DNA of 23,678 nt from Glaciecola sp047637355 (GCA_047637355.1 JBLIKA010000047.1:1-23678); one strand, 5' to 3'; shown: positions 1 through 8,529, counted from the stretch's first letter. Notes: a model not told the origin generated them from the letters alone. Translations and numbers: made by a program.

Positions 1-268
1 TAATATGTTTAGGCTTGGCCGCCATTAATAAGTGCCAAGAATTATCGGTTCTTTCGAGAACGAGCATTTAACGAATGGTCGCAGGCTAGTTGCATTCAAA
101 ATTAGGCGTAATCTGTTTAAAACTGATTTTTACCATCTAATACCAATAAGTTGACAGTACCCTTTGTTCCGCTTAACTTTACCTATTTAATCTGTTAAGC
201 GTATTTAATCGGGCAGACAAGAAACACGGAAAACCTTGCTGTTACCGTGATGTAAGATATTTTATTTA
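1..268. other. Left-edge non-coding stretch
   Basis: No convincing coding region is seen here. It holds an 8-bp inverted repeat (CGCTTAAC at 170-177 and GTTAAGCG at 194-201, loop 16) that has no T-run after it on either strand, and a second hairpin at 225-249 listed separately as a possible terminator for the kinase gene. The rest is AT-rich with stops in all frames and may be decayed sequence. Confidence 0.4.
225..249 (-). terminator. Possible Rho-independent terminator after the FGGY kinase
   Basis: Read on the minus strand, about 20 nt after the kinase stop codon, CACGG...CCGTG forms a stem extended by an imperfect AAC/GTT pairing. It is followed by TTTCTTGTC, a short interrupted T-run. 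The stem is short and the T-run weak, so this is a tentative call. Confidence 0.35.
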
Positions 269-1837
269 TCACGGAAAACGAGGGTAATTGGTAATATTCC
301 GAATGGAACTGTAGAGAGGATTTAACCTGACGTACATTTTTTGATAAACATCAGTGAATAATTGATTATAGATGACTCTATTATTAGCGTCAGGCACAAA
401 ACACTTACCTTTATGTACCATATGGGATACCGCTTCTTGGTAATTGGAATAAATACCCACACCCACCGCGCCATTGATAGCTGCACCCAGCCCAGAGGTT
501 TCATAGGTATGCAAACGTTCTGCAGGGAGACCAAAAACGTCTGCAGTGATCTGCATAACCTGATCACTCTGTGAACCACCACCTGATACTCGAAGTGTAT
601 CTATACAGGAGCCAGAACGTTTTTCCATACATTCTTTGCCCGCACGTAACGCATAGGTCAATCCCTCGATAATAGCACGATAGATATGAGCCCTCGTATG
701 AACATCACCGAAGCCTATGATCGCACCTTTGGCTTCGGGTCCAGGTTCACTTACACCAGGTGACCAATAAGGCTGAAGAATAAGTCCCATAGAACCAGGC
801 GGAACTGCGTGCAACAACTCATCAAATAAAGTCTCTGGTGCGACTCCTTGTTCAGCAGCGAGTAGCTGCTCTGTCTGGCCAAATTCTTTTTTGAACCAAC
901 TCACCATCCAGTAACCTCGTTGGATCATAATTTCAGCATTATAAGTATTAGGTAACGCTGCAGGAAATGGTGGCATAGGTTTCGATGCCTCAAAGTAGCG
1001 TTCACTGGTGACATTGTATGTAGCGGTAGTACCGTAACTTAAGCAACCAATATTAGGCGTAGTGCAGCCTGAACCCAGCACTTCGCAAGCCTTATCAGAT
1101 CCCGATGCTATTAACGGTAGTCCAACAGGTATTCCGGTTTGTTGTGCTGCTTTTTTGCTGATTTTCCCCAGCTCCGAGCCCGGCTTAACCAACTCAGGCA
1201 ACATGTCTTGTCGCAATCCCAATGATCTCCATCGCCAATTTCCTTGGCCAAACCACTTTTGTCGTTTGTAATCGAACGGAATATACCCTACCTGACTGGC
1301 CGTAGAGTCAACATATCGGTCAGTTAAACGAAAACAGTGATAACCAGATAACATCAAGTACTTGTGTGTTTTTGCCCAAATGTCTGGTTGTCGTCGGCTA
1401 ATCCAATTAGTTTCAGCTTGAGCCTGAAAATTTCGAACGGTTGCTCGCTGCCCTACTGCAGAAAATAATATGTTCCATGCCCCCATATCGGGAAGGTCAC
1501 TCTCAATACGCTGATCGAGCCATGTGATAGCAGGTCGTAGCGGTTTTCCATTTTGATCAAGATTGACTACTGTACCCCGTTGGCAGCTCAGACTTACTGC
1601 GACAATCGACGACTTAGGCACATTCAGTTTCGACCACAACTCCTGACAGGCTTGACAAAGAGACGACCAGTAATAGTCAGCGTCCTGTTCGGCCCATCCG
1701 GGTTGCTTAGAAAAATAAGGTTCAATGGCGACCTGGCTCTTGGCGACCAGTTGACCGTTTGTGTCAAACAGCAATGCCCGTACACTCTGAGTGCCATTAT
1801 CAAGTGCTAAAATATAACGCTGTTCTTTTGTTTGCAT
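269..1837 (-). CDS. FGGY-family carbohydrate kinase, glycerol-kinase-like
   Basis: This is a cytoplasmic sugar or polyol kinase of the FGGY family, 522 aa, close to the usual family length. The N-terminal ATP-fold motif DNGT lies at residues 13-16, followed by SVRALLFD. The ITWLDQR segment matches the substrate-binding loop of the family, SGSDKACEVLGSG carries the expected catalytic-base Asp, and RVSGGGSQSD near residue 430 is the second FGGY phosphate-binding motif. Glycerol is the favoured substrate because the gene starts 2 nt after the stop of a GlpD-type glycerol-3-phosphate dehydrogenase gene. However, the sequence is not a textbook GlpK and another polyol or sugar is possible. A strong Shine-Dalgarno (GAGG, 7 nt before the ATG) lies inside the end of the upstream gene, so the two are probably translated from one message. 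Confidence 0.85.
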   Translation of the reverse strand: MQTKEQRYILALDNGTQSVRALLFDTNGQLVAKSQVAIEPYFSKQPGWAEQDADYYWSSLCQACQELWSKLNVPKSSIVAVSLSCQRGTVVNLDQNGKPLRPAITWLDQRIESDLPDMGAWNILFSAVGQRATVRNFQAQAETNWISRRQPDIWAKTHKYLMLSGYHCFRLTDRYVDSTASQVGYIPFDYKRQKWFGQGNWRWRSLGLRQDMLPELVKPGSELGKISKKAAQQTGIPVGLPLIASGSDKACEVLGSGCTTPNIGCLSYGTTATYNVTSERYFEASKPMPPFPAALPNTYNAEIMIQRGYWMVSWFKKEFGQTEQLLAAEQGVAPETLFDELLHAVPPGSMGLILQPYWSPGVSEPGPEAKGAIIGFGDVHTRAHIYRAIIEGLTYALRAGKECMEKRSGSCIDTLRVSGGGSQSDQVMQITADVFGLPAERLHTYETSGLGAAINGAVGVGIYSNYQEAVSHMVHKGKCFVPDANNRVIYNQLFTDVYQKMYVRLNPLYSSIRNITNYPRFP

Positions 1838-1839
1838 CC

Positions 1840-3501
1840 TTATTCCTCTCCCTCAGACAACGGCAGAGAATAGTACTGCTGCCAAATATTTAAATAACGC
1901 ACTATTTCCTGTTTCCAGTGCACCTGATCCCAGCCTAACTCTTCAGAAAATATAGGCTGAAGGGAGTCAAATAATTCCTCTCCGCCATTTCTCAACAATA
2001 GACCTAGACGAGTACGTCGTAACATCAAATCATCGAGATGAATCACTGCTTCGTTTTTTATAGCCCAACGGCACTCTGCCAAGCAGTATTCTGTATCAGC
2101 AATTTTTGTTAATTCTGAGACGCTTGCATTATCCAAAATATTTACTGCATAATCCCCGTAGCGTCCAAGCAAACGCTTAACACGACGTTGGTCGTCAATC
2201 ATTAGATCCTCCGTTTTAATCTTCAGAGGTCTGAACACTCGGTCATCGATAGTATCGTCGACACTCGGTAGATTGACACCAACGCTCTTGAGCCAAGGCA
2301 ACGCCATAGCGATAACATCTCGTGCAATCAATCGAAACGTAGTCAATTTCCCGCCACTAACCGTAATTAAACCCGAGTCACTCCACACGGCGTGATCACG
2401 TCGTTCCTTAGAAGGATCAAGTCCATTATCTGAACCAATAACGGGTCTAACACCAGACCAAGTGGCTATAATATCAGTTCGGCTAATCTCGCTACTGGGA
2501 AACAGGTTATTAACCGCCTTTAATAGGTACTCCACTTCCTGTGTGCTAATACTGGCCTCATTATCAAGGTTCTCACGGTGATCTAAATCTGTGGTTCCGA
2601 CCACGGTAGCCCCCTCCCATGGATAGATAAACACTGGTCGTTTGTCCTCTGGGTGAAAAAGTGTTGCCACTCCCCCAGCTTGCAAACGTTCACGGGAAAT
2701 CATCAAGTGACTACCACGCAATGGACGCACGCGTTGTTCTGGATTGATCTCATTTCTCAATCTATCCGCCCAAACACCTGTAGCATTAACAATGACTCCT
2801 GCTTCCAGCTCCGACTTGCATCCTGTTTCAGTATTCTCAATCACTACACCTCTAACTTTGCCATTACTCAGCAGTAATTTTTGAACTTTGGTGTAGTTTA
2901 GTACCTGAACATGTTGCTCTTTACTTTCTTGAGCAATCTGCGCTTCCTGCAGCACTCGCAGTACTAACCTAGAATCATCAGTAACTGCATCGGTGTAATA
3001 ACAAGCTCCTTTTATATGCTCAATGTCTATACTAGGAAATAACTTTCTGACCGTTTGTCGATTACAATAGCGGTTGTCTTTTACTCCAGCGATAAAATCA
3101 TAAATAGTCAATATCACTTTCATCGCAAACCGACCAGGGAACTGACCTCGTTTCATCATCATGTAATAACCCATGCGGTCTACCAATCCTGGCGCTTCTT
3201 CCAACAAACGTTCTCGCTCATTTAGAGAGTGACGAGTGAGCTTTAAGTCTCCCTGTGCCAGATAGCGTAAGCCTCCATGTACCATTTTTGAAGAACGACT
3301 AGAAGTTCCCCAAGCAAAGTCGCGCTGCTCTATTAGAAGCACTTTCAAGCCTATCCGTGCCGCCTCTCGTAATACACCAGCGCCTGTAATACCGCCACCG
3401 ACTACAATGAGATCCCACTGTTTATTTTCATCTTCCGACAATGATTGCCAGAATTTCTCACGATCAGTATACAAAAAGGTCTCTCCTGCTGAATTTCTCA
3501 T
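1840..3501 (-). CDS. glpD: FAD-dependent glycerol-3-phosphate dehydrogenase/oxidase (GlpD type)
   Basis: It is predicted to oxidise sn-glycerol 3-phosphate to dihydroxyacetone phosphate with FAD, passing electrons to the respiratory chain at the inner membrane. The Rossmann FAD motif GGGITGAG is at about residues 35-42, followed by a Glu-containing second strand (LLIEQRDFAWGTSSRSSK) and SKMVHGGLRYL, all typical of GlpD. The DAO-type C-terminal part and the GlpD C-terminal domain are present, and 553 aa is normal. A GTG at 3513 would add four residues. I prefer the ATG at 3501 because GGTGG lies about 9 nt upstream and the N-terminus then matches the length of the broken copy next door. The gene sits directly downstream of that truncated glpD copy and 2 nt before the FGGY kinase. 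Glycerol-3-phosphate specificity rests on family resemblance. Confidence 0.88.
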   Translation of the reverse strand: MRNSAGETFLYTDREKFWQSLSEDENKQWDLIVVGGGITGAGVLREAARIGLKVLLIEQRDFAWGTSSRSSKMVHGGLRYLAQGDLKLTRHSLNERERLLEEAPGLVDRMGYYMMMKRGQFPGRFAMKVILTIYDFIAGVKDNRYCNRQTVRKLFPSIDIEHIKGACYYTDAVTDDSRLVLRVLQEAQIAQESKEQHVQVLNYTKVQKLLLSNGKVRGVVIENTETGCKSELEAGVIVNATGVWADRLRNEINPEQRVRPLRGSHLMISRERLQAGGVATLFHPEDKRPVFIYPWEGATVVGTTDLDHRENLDNEASISTQEVEYLLKAVNNLFPSSEISRTDIIATWSGVRPVIGSDNGLDPSKERRDHAVWSDSGLITVSGGKLTTFRLIARDVIAMALPWLKSVGVNLPSVDDTIDDRVFRPLKIKTEDLMIDDQRRVKRLLGRYGDYAVNILDNASVSELTKIADTEYCLAECRWAIKNEAVIHLDDLMLRRTRLGLLLRNGGEELFDSLQPIFSEELGWDQVHWKQEIVRYLNIWQQYYSLPLSEGEE

Positions 3502-3529
3502 GATTATCGCCACCAGCTATTTCGCTTTT

Positions 3530-4051
3530 AAAAGTATCTTCAACTACAGTGCCAGTGTAATAACAGGCTCCTTTTAGCTTGCTTTCTTCAATGCCACTAA
3601 AAGCTTTAATAGTCGCTATTTTGCTGAAAAAACGATTATCTTTTATCCCAGCTAACCAGTCATAAATGATGAGTAAGGTGCTCATAACAAAACGACTGGG
3701 GTATTGTCCTTTACGGATCAAAAAATAATAACCCATACGATTAATCAAGCCGGGAGCTTCTCTTAATAATCGTACTCACTCTTGCACTGAATGCTTGGTT
3801 AACTTGATGTCGCCTTGGGCAATATAACGCAAGCCACCATGCACCATTTTAGATATAGGACTCGATATGCCACATTCAAAGTCACGCTGTTCAAACAGTA
3901 AGGCGCTTGAGCCATTACGACATGCTTCACGTAATATGCCCGCACCAATAATGCCGTCACTAACAACTGCATCCCACTGATGCTCGCCATTGTCTTTAAG
4001 CTCTGTTAAAAGAGATTGTCTATCGGAAAAAGACACGGCTTGTTGTTTCAT
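3530..4051 (-). pseudogene. Truncated second glpD copy with in-frame stop
   Basis: The first about 170 residues of a second GlpD-type dehydrogenase are readable in a single frame from the ATG at 4051. Segments such as SKMVHGGLRYIAQGDIKLT and KLKGACYYT align with the intact neighbour. The copy is dead for several reasons. A TGA at 3776-3778 replaces the Arg codon seen in the intact gene (CGA to TGA fits). The FAD glycine motif is damaged (SDGIIGAG instead of GGGITGAG). Homology stops after the ACYYT region at about 3530, and the remaining two thirds of the gene is missing. The break lies just upstream of the intact glpD start. The copies differ at many codons, so they are diverged paralogues or homologues from different sources rather than a fresh tandem duplication. 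Confidence 0.85.
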
Positions 4052-4084
4052 CTTATTGCTCTATACCTTTACATAATGCGAAAG

Positions 4085-4112
4085 AAAGCTAAGCAAGTTG
4101 TTGCTTAGCTTT
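4085..4112 (-). terminator. Probable terminator after the AGPS-like gene
   Basis: A perfect 12-bp inverted repeat (AAAGCTAAGCAA, loop GTTG, TTGCTTAGCTTT) lies between the AGPS-like gene and the broken glpD. On the minus strand it is followed by an interrupted T-run (TTTCTTTCG). It would end AGPS-like transcription and separate it from the glpD-kinase pair. It is weaker as a plus-strand terminator, where only TTT follows. Confidence 0.6.
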
Positions 4113-4138
4113 AGAGTGCCTAGCATTTAAAATATTTG

Positions 4139-4235
4139 TACCAATCTCACCAATTATGTGTCCATTTCTAGTTGTTAACATCACCAACTACTGCGTTATT
4201 TATTAACTAGAACAACTAATTATTGAAACTGATAT
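4139..4235. repeat. Palindromic intergenic element, MITE-like
   Basis: This roughly 97-bp stretch has imperfect inverted ends: TACCAATCTCACCAATTA at the left and the complement of TAATTATTGAAACTGATA at the right match at about 13 of 18 positions. Inside, CTAGTTGTT at the left is mirrored by AACTAGAACAACTAA at the right. It carries no coding sequence. The shape suggests a small non-autonomous element or REP-like palindrome of the kind common in marine gammaproteobacteria. Assignment to a named family is not possible from one copy. Confidence 0.4.
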
Positions 4236-4257
4236 TAGCGCTAGATAAGAGGGATAT

Positions 4258-5856
4258 TTAAGGCACTAATTTACCTGGATTCATGCGCTCTTCTGGGTCA
4301 AACATGTGGCATAACTCTTTAATGGCTTTTATGCCTAACTCACCTTTTTCTGCGGGTAAATATTTAGCATGATCTTTACCAACACCATGTTGATGGCTAA
4401 TTGTTCCGCCAAATCTAACAATGGCTTCTGCACCTGCTGCTTTTAATTTTTCCCAGCGTTTCATTGCTTCTGCATAATCAGGTCCCATGCGGAATAAGTA
4501 GGTAGTATAAATACTGCAGCCTTGACCGTAAAAATGTGACAGATGCGAAAATACATGTATATTTTCTTTTTCAATAGCAAGGGCGTTAGCAATGTCCCTT
4601 TCCATGCCATCTACCGCTTTAGGTACTGCAGACCAATCAATGCAGGTTTCCATAGTATCGACAGCGATACCAACATCCCATAAACCATGTCGTAAATAAG
4701 GACTGCGGAAGCGGCTATCCTGCCAATGTTTACCTAAGGGTGTGCCAATGTAGACTCCTTTATGCTTGCTAATATGTTTACGCACTAATTTTAAAGCAGA
4801 CTTACATTGGTCTTTATTGCCAGTAACACCGAAGGTAAACATGGTTTTACCATCTTTACAGCCTCTAAAACTTAGGTATTTTTCCATTATGCCTACCGCA
4901 CGAGCATGACCACCTAGTTTTAAGTGTGAAGCAGTTTCAACCGCATTACTTAAACGCATCATGGATAATTGTACGCCTTCTTGCACTATTTCACGGGTTG
5001 CTTTCATTCCTATTTCCCAGTTTGGGAAAAAGGCAACGTGGAAGTTCTCTTCTTGGGCAATTTTAGTAACACGCATTTTTACTTCTGTAATAATTCCCAT
5101 TCTGCCTTCACTGCCTAAAATCATTTCTCGAATATCTGGTCCGGCAGAGGTTGCAGGAAAGGTTGGAATATCTAAGGTTCCTTGTAATGTTTCCATGCGA
5201 CCACCAGCGAACATTTTTTCAATACGGCCATAACGAAGTGATTGTTGACCACTAGAGCGACTAGCAACCCAGCCACCAACAGTAGACATTTCCCAAGATT
5301 GAGGGAAGTGACCTAAGGTGTAGCCTTGTTCTTGTAACTGTTTTTCAACATCAGGACCTAATGTGCCAGCGCCAAAAGTGGCTATTTGACTTAGTTCATC
5401 AAAAGCTATTAATTTGTTCATTTTTGTCATAGCAACCGTGATGACTGGCTGTTGACTTTCTTCAGGTGTGATATGACCACAAACCGAGGTACCACCACCG
5501 TAAGGGATAACTATTAGGTCTTCTTTTGCAGCAAAAGCAAGTAACTCTTTTACGTCTTCACTGCATGTAGGAAAAGCCACGCCGTCGGGAGATACACCAA
5601 AATCGCCGCTGCGCATGGCTAGCCAATCGGGAAAACTTTGACCCCGACAGTGGCGCAGGCGTACTTCTTTATCGGTATCAATTAATCTATGTTGCGGTGA
5701 GCGAGATTCAGGCACTTTTGCAACGACTTGAGTTAACGTTGCGTCAATTAAAGGGTTGGATTTACCAACTATACCTTCAATAAAATCCTGTGAAGATTTT
5801 GTTAACTCAAAATTAAAGTTATTTTTCTCATAGCCCCAACCATTCCAACGTTTCAT
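4258..5856 (-). CDS. Alkyldihydroxyacetonephosphate synthase-like FAD oxidoreductase
   Basis: This belongs to the VAO/PCMH flavoprotein family, on the alkyl-DHAP synthase (AGPS) branch. In eukaryotes that enzyme swaps the acyl chain of acyl-DHAP for a fatty alcohol, the committing step of ether-lipid synthesis. The N-terminal RWNGWGY matches the KWNGWGY start typical of AGPS. The FAD-binding segment spans about residues 90-280 with PYGGGTSVCG at 118-127 and the later ILGSEGRMGIITEV. The C-terminal His motif HQHGVGKDH is at about 488-496, and the protein ends in the family signature MNPGKLV. At 532 aa the core is complete, and no peroxisomal-type extension is expected. Proximity to GlpD and an FGGY kinase fits a glycerol-3-phosphate/DHAP context. 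Bacterial homologues may have other substrates, so the ether-lipid role is inferred. The Shine-Dalgarno before ATG 5856 is weak (GGTAAG). Confidence 0.82.
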   Translation of the reverse strand: MKRWNGWGYEKNNFNFELTKSSQDFIEGIVGKSNPLIDATLTQVVAKVPESRSPQHRLIDTDKEVRLRHCRGQSFPDWLAMRSGDFGVSPDGVAFPTCSEDVKELLAFAAKEDLIVIPYGGGTSVCGHITPEESQQPVITVAMTKMNKLIAFDELSQIATFGAGTLGPDVEKQLQEQGYTLGHFPQSWEMSTVGGWVASRSSGQQSLRYGRIEKMFAGGRMETLQGTLDIPTFPATSAGPDIREMILGSEGRMGIITEVKMRVTKIAQEENFHVAFFPNWEIGMKATREIVQEGVQLSMMRLSNAVETASHLKLGGHARAVGIMEKYLSFRGCKDGKTMFTFGVTGNKDQCKSALKLVRKHISKHKGVYIGTPLGKHWQDSRFRSPYLRHGLWDVGIAVDTMETCIDWSAVPKAVDGMERDIANALAIEKENIHVFSHLSHFYGQGCSIYTTYLFRMGPDYAEAMKRWEKLKAAGAEAIVRFGGTISHQHGVGKDHAKYLPAEKGELGIKAIKELCHMFDPEERMNPGKLVP

Positions 5857-5920
5857 ATCATCTTACCGTTATGTGTATTTCGGATTATCAAACCCGAGTT
5901 ATAAGTAAAAAAGTGTAGAT

Positions 5921-5972
5921 AATAAATATGAAGGCGAGTGACTTTTTCATTCACCATACACTCATATTTATT
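5921..5972. repeat. Inverted repeat upstream of the AGPS-like gene
   Basis: AATAAATATGA at 5921-5931 and TCATATTTATT at 5962-5972 are perfect 11-bp arms separated by 30 bp, and the interior contains a further short GTGA/TCAC pairing. It lies about 65 bp upstream of the AGPS-like start codon, so it could be a regulator site or a transcript hairpin. It may also be a decayed small element. No function can be assigned. Confidence 0.35.
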
Positions 5973-6150
5973 CAAAATTTGTATCTCTAATAATACTAAT
6001 TTAAAGTAAGAATTCACTGTCCAATGCAGTCACAACCATCACCAATTCAGACAAGTTAGGGGAGGTTGATTGTAAGCGTATGGGAAATGGCGTCTAAACA
6101 ATAAATCATGATTAAGTTAAGTTACTTCAAACAATCATTTGGAGTAACTT

Positions 6151-6444
6151 ATGAGAATCATTCACAGTCAGAAACAATGGAAAGCTCTTCTTAAAAAGTG
6201 ACAAACTAGCGGCTTAACCATCATTGATTATTGTCGTAAACATCAATTATCAACCTCTAGTTTTATGTCTTTCGAAAAAATAGGTTTTATATCAAGCAGC
6301 TTTGTTCACACTAAAGTGACACGAAAAGTTGAACTGGTTGCACATCAGCAACTCATTGAGTTGACTTTTGGGAAAGCGAAATTGTCATTTCCTTCAAGTA
6401 CCACTGCAACCGACCTAGGTTAAGTACTGCGAGAGTTGGTTTGA
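6151..6444 (+). pseudogene. tnpA: IS66 tnpA remnant with two in-frame stops
   Basis: ATG at 6151 has a good GGAG six bases upstream. The translation shows the IS66 TnpA pattern: an N-terminal KQWKALLKK, then QTSGLTIIDYCRKHQLSTSS, then a C-terminal LSFPSSTTATDL and VLREL. TGA at 6199-6201 and TAA at 6421-6423 interrupt the frame, and the natural stop is at 6442-6444. TnpA is the small helix-turn-helix accessory protein of IS66 elements. Here it cannot be made full length. Confidence 0.7.
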
Positions 6445-6505
6445 TGAAGATGTTTGTAGAATCCCTGGAGTCTTTTTACATCGTGATGTTGTCGATTTTC
6501 GTAAT
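6444..6505 (+). pseudogene. tnpB: IS66 tnpB 5' stub, frameshifted
   Basis: It starts with ATG overlapping the tnpA stop (TGATG), the usual IS66 arrangement. The first residues MKMFVESLESFY match the TnpB N-terminus. A few bases are then missing, because the expected LHRDVVDFR is readable in another frame from about 6477. Similarity ends near 6505, so only about 20 codons of the gene survive. Confidence 0.65.
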
Positions 6506-6876
6506 TATGTCCTGCGATTAAGTAAGTGTTGTTATTTGCTCTTTAAAATCAACCAAATAAACTGTCTGTGCATCATTAATGACTGCAAATAACAATTCTT
6601 CATTTATTAAGCCATAGACTTACAAATTTATGGGAAATCGTTATGAAAACTAACGCCACTACTAGTTTTTTAAATTGTGCTGGTATCATAGCAAAAGGCC
6701 CACTTACTGACACTATAAACAGCACAGCAACAATTTAAGGGAACATAGCCAAAAACAATATACACCCGAAAGTGTGATGTGAAGCTGATATGTATTTGAT
6801 CAACTACCACTTAAAATGAATTAGGAAGTGATCTCTCGAGCCACTTTATTAGCCTTAGAAAATATCACCCTTAATT
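6506..6876. other. Non-coding stretch between IS66 remnant and sulfatase gene
   Basis: No convincing gene is seen. A 31-codon open frame from ATG 6643 to about 6738 has no recognisable features and no clear Shine-Dalgarno. A short translated piece near 6789 (YVFDQLPLK, plus strand) resembles the C-terminal region of IS66 TnpC, which would extend the decayed element, but it is too short to claim. No strong terminator was found for the sulfatase gene that ends at 6877. Confidence 0.3.
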
Positions 6877-8529
6877 TCAAAAATTGAATTTAGCAATTTC
6901 GCTCTCTGCCCAACCATAACGGACGGCTTTAACTTCAATTTTATCACCAATAAGCAAAGGAAGTGGATCGGTATATAGTTGCCAACGACTACCATTGAGT
7001 CTATAGCCAATTGAAGCACCTTCACTGGAGCAAGTAACCGTTAACATGCTGTTCTCAACTTGTAAATTCGGTATAGCTGTAATGGGCTCTACACCATCAG
7101 GCCAGAACCGTTCAGCCATATACGCTTCGCTTTTATCACTGAGATCTGGCACTCGGCTGCTGTGAGCTTTATAAGCCTCGCGTAATCTCTGTAATTCGTC
7201 GAAGTAATCAGGGTTTTCTGCAAGGTTATTAATCTCATGAGGATCATTTTGAGTATCAAACAACATTTCTGCTGGTCGTGGCGAAAACCACTGACGTTGC
7301 ACTGCATTTAGCTCACCAGCCGCTAACATACGCCATAGCTCTTGCATAATATCCAGATTATCACGATAGCCAAGGTGAAACCCTCCTGCCTGTTGGTTAT
7401 AACTTCGAATATATTTAAAACGTTTGTCACGAACCGCACGCTGACGATCTGACACATGTCCAATACGATCACGAGCAGCGTAAATATACTCACGAGACGC
7501 TAATTTTTCAGCGCCAGCAAATACACGCCCTTGCAAAAAACTAGGTAATGGAGCTCTAGCAAGCGATAAAATAGTTGGTGCCAAATCTACAAAACTGATC
7601 AAACGTTCATCAAGACTGCCTGGCTTTACATCAGCAGGTCGGAATTTTTCCGGCCAACGGATAATCATTGGGACTTTGAGACCAGAGTCATACAATTCAC
7701 GTTTAGCCCTTGGTAGTCCATCACCATGATCAGTGGTCCAAATAACGATAGTATTATCTGCTCGGCCGCTGGCCTCAAGCTTCTCTAAAATCTCTCCCAC
7801 CTGTCGATCTACGGTGATCAAATTATTGTACTGACGGGCAATATCTTTACGTACTAATGGCGTATCAGGATAGTAGGGTGGTACTTCAACGTCTGCACCA
7901 AGCACCTGATCCTTAGTGTCCCAGTGGATTTTTATGTGCTTTAACTGTCCCATAAGATGAAATTTGTTGTGAGGGAATGCATATCTAGGAAAAAGACCGC
8001 TCTCATGAGTACCTAGAAAATTCAGGTATCCGAAAAATGGTTGATCATCAGGAATATCATCAAAATCAATTCCTTTCTTCGTATCAGAGTCCCACAAAGT
8101 AAAAGGTCCAGAACCTGGAAATACATCACTAAATTGGTAGTCCAGTTTAGTACTGTTATAAGTGAAATACCCCTGTGATCGCAAAAGTTCAGGAAACGCC
8201 TTCATATCCTTCGGTGGCACAGTATAGTATTTCCCCTGTTTATAATTAAAGGCTCGCATATGTTGTGCGCCGATGCTTTCCTGATGCATGCCCGTTATAA
8301 TAGAAGCTCGGCTAGGCGCGCAAACCCCTGCAGCAGTGAAGGCATTAGTGTAGCGAACTCCCTGTTGAGCAAGCTTATCAATATTAGGAGTAACTGCTAC
8401 CTTATCCCCAAAAGCGCCAATACGTGGACTCAAATCTTCCGCCATTAACAGCAAAATATTGGGACGTTCGTCCGCTAAAACAGCAGTTGACACTATCAGC
8501 AGTAAGCCTAGGGTAAATGGATGCTTCAT
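6877..8529 (-). CDS. Secreted sulfatase, heparan-N-sulfatase-like, with chitobiase-type C-terminal domain
   Basis: This is a type I (formylglycine) sulfatase that hydrolyses a sulfate ester or sulfamate outside the cytoplasm. Signal peptide is residues 1-19 (cleavage near VLA-DE). The metal-binding start NILLLMAEDLS follows, and the maturation motif CAPSR has its Cys at about 70. It continues ITGMHQESIGAQHMR, as in the SGSH/S1_8-like branch. TTDHGDG supplies further metal ligands, and AVRDKRFKYIR is also typical of that branch. The last about 75 residues form an extra beta domain (LNGSRWQLYTDPLPL, IEVKAVRYGWAES) like the chitobiase/hexosaminidase C-terminal domain. ATG 8529 is preferred over TTG 8532 because GGAG lies 7 nt before it. 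It is the last gene of the receptor-sulfatase-sulfatase unit. Substrate is unknown. Confidence 0.87.
   Translation of the reverse strand: MKHPFTLGLLLIVSTAVLADERPNILLLMAEDLSPRIGAFGDKVAVTPNIDKLAQQGVRYTNAFTAAGVCAPSRASIITGMHQESIGAQHMRAFNYKQGKYYTVPPKDMKAFPELLRSQGYFTYNSTKLDYQFSDVFPGSGPFTLWDSDTKKGIDFDDIPDDQPFFGYLNFLGTHESGLFPRYAFPHNKFHLMGQLKHIKIHWDTKDQVLGADVEVPPYYPDTPLVRKDIARQYNNLITVDRQVGEILEKLEASGRADNTIVIWTTDHGDGLPRAKRELYDSGLKVPMIIRWPEKFRPADVKPGSLDERLISFVDLAPTILSLARAPLPSFLQGRVFAGAEKLASREYIYAARDRIGHVSDRQRAVRDKRFKYIRSYNQQAGGFHLGYRDNLDIMQELWRMLAAGELNAVQRQWFSPRPAEMLFDTQNDPHEINNLAENPDYFDELQRLREAYKAHSSRVPDLSDKSEAYMAERFWPDGVEPITAIPNLQVENSMLTVTCSSEGASIGYRLNGSRWQLYTDPLPLLIGDKIEVKAVRYGWAESEIAKFNF

Larger units (their letters stand above)
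6072..6505 (+). mobile_element. Decayed IS66-family insertion sequence, left end only
   Basis: The stretch begins with GTAAGCGTATGGGAAATGGC, the GTAAGCG-type terminal sequence of IS66 elements. It continues with recognisable tnpA and the first codons of tnpB in their normal order and overlap. No matching right-hand inverted end and no clear 8-bp target duplication of GGTTGATT (6064-6071) is found before the next gene, and tnpC is essentially absent. The element has lost most of its length and cannot move. Confidence 0.65.

Noticed and set aside
170..201. CGCTTAAC/GTTAAGCG inverted repeat as terminator
   Set aside because: Loop of 16 nt and no T-run on either strand.
6789..6875. Possible IS66 TnpC C-terminal scrap (YVFDQLPLK)
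   Set aside because: Only about nine residues resemble the family, with a stop soon after and no right inverted end.
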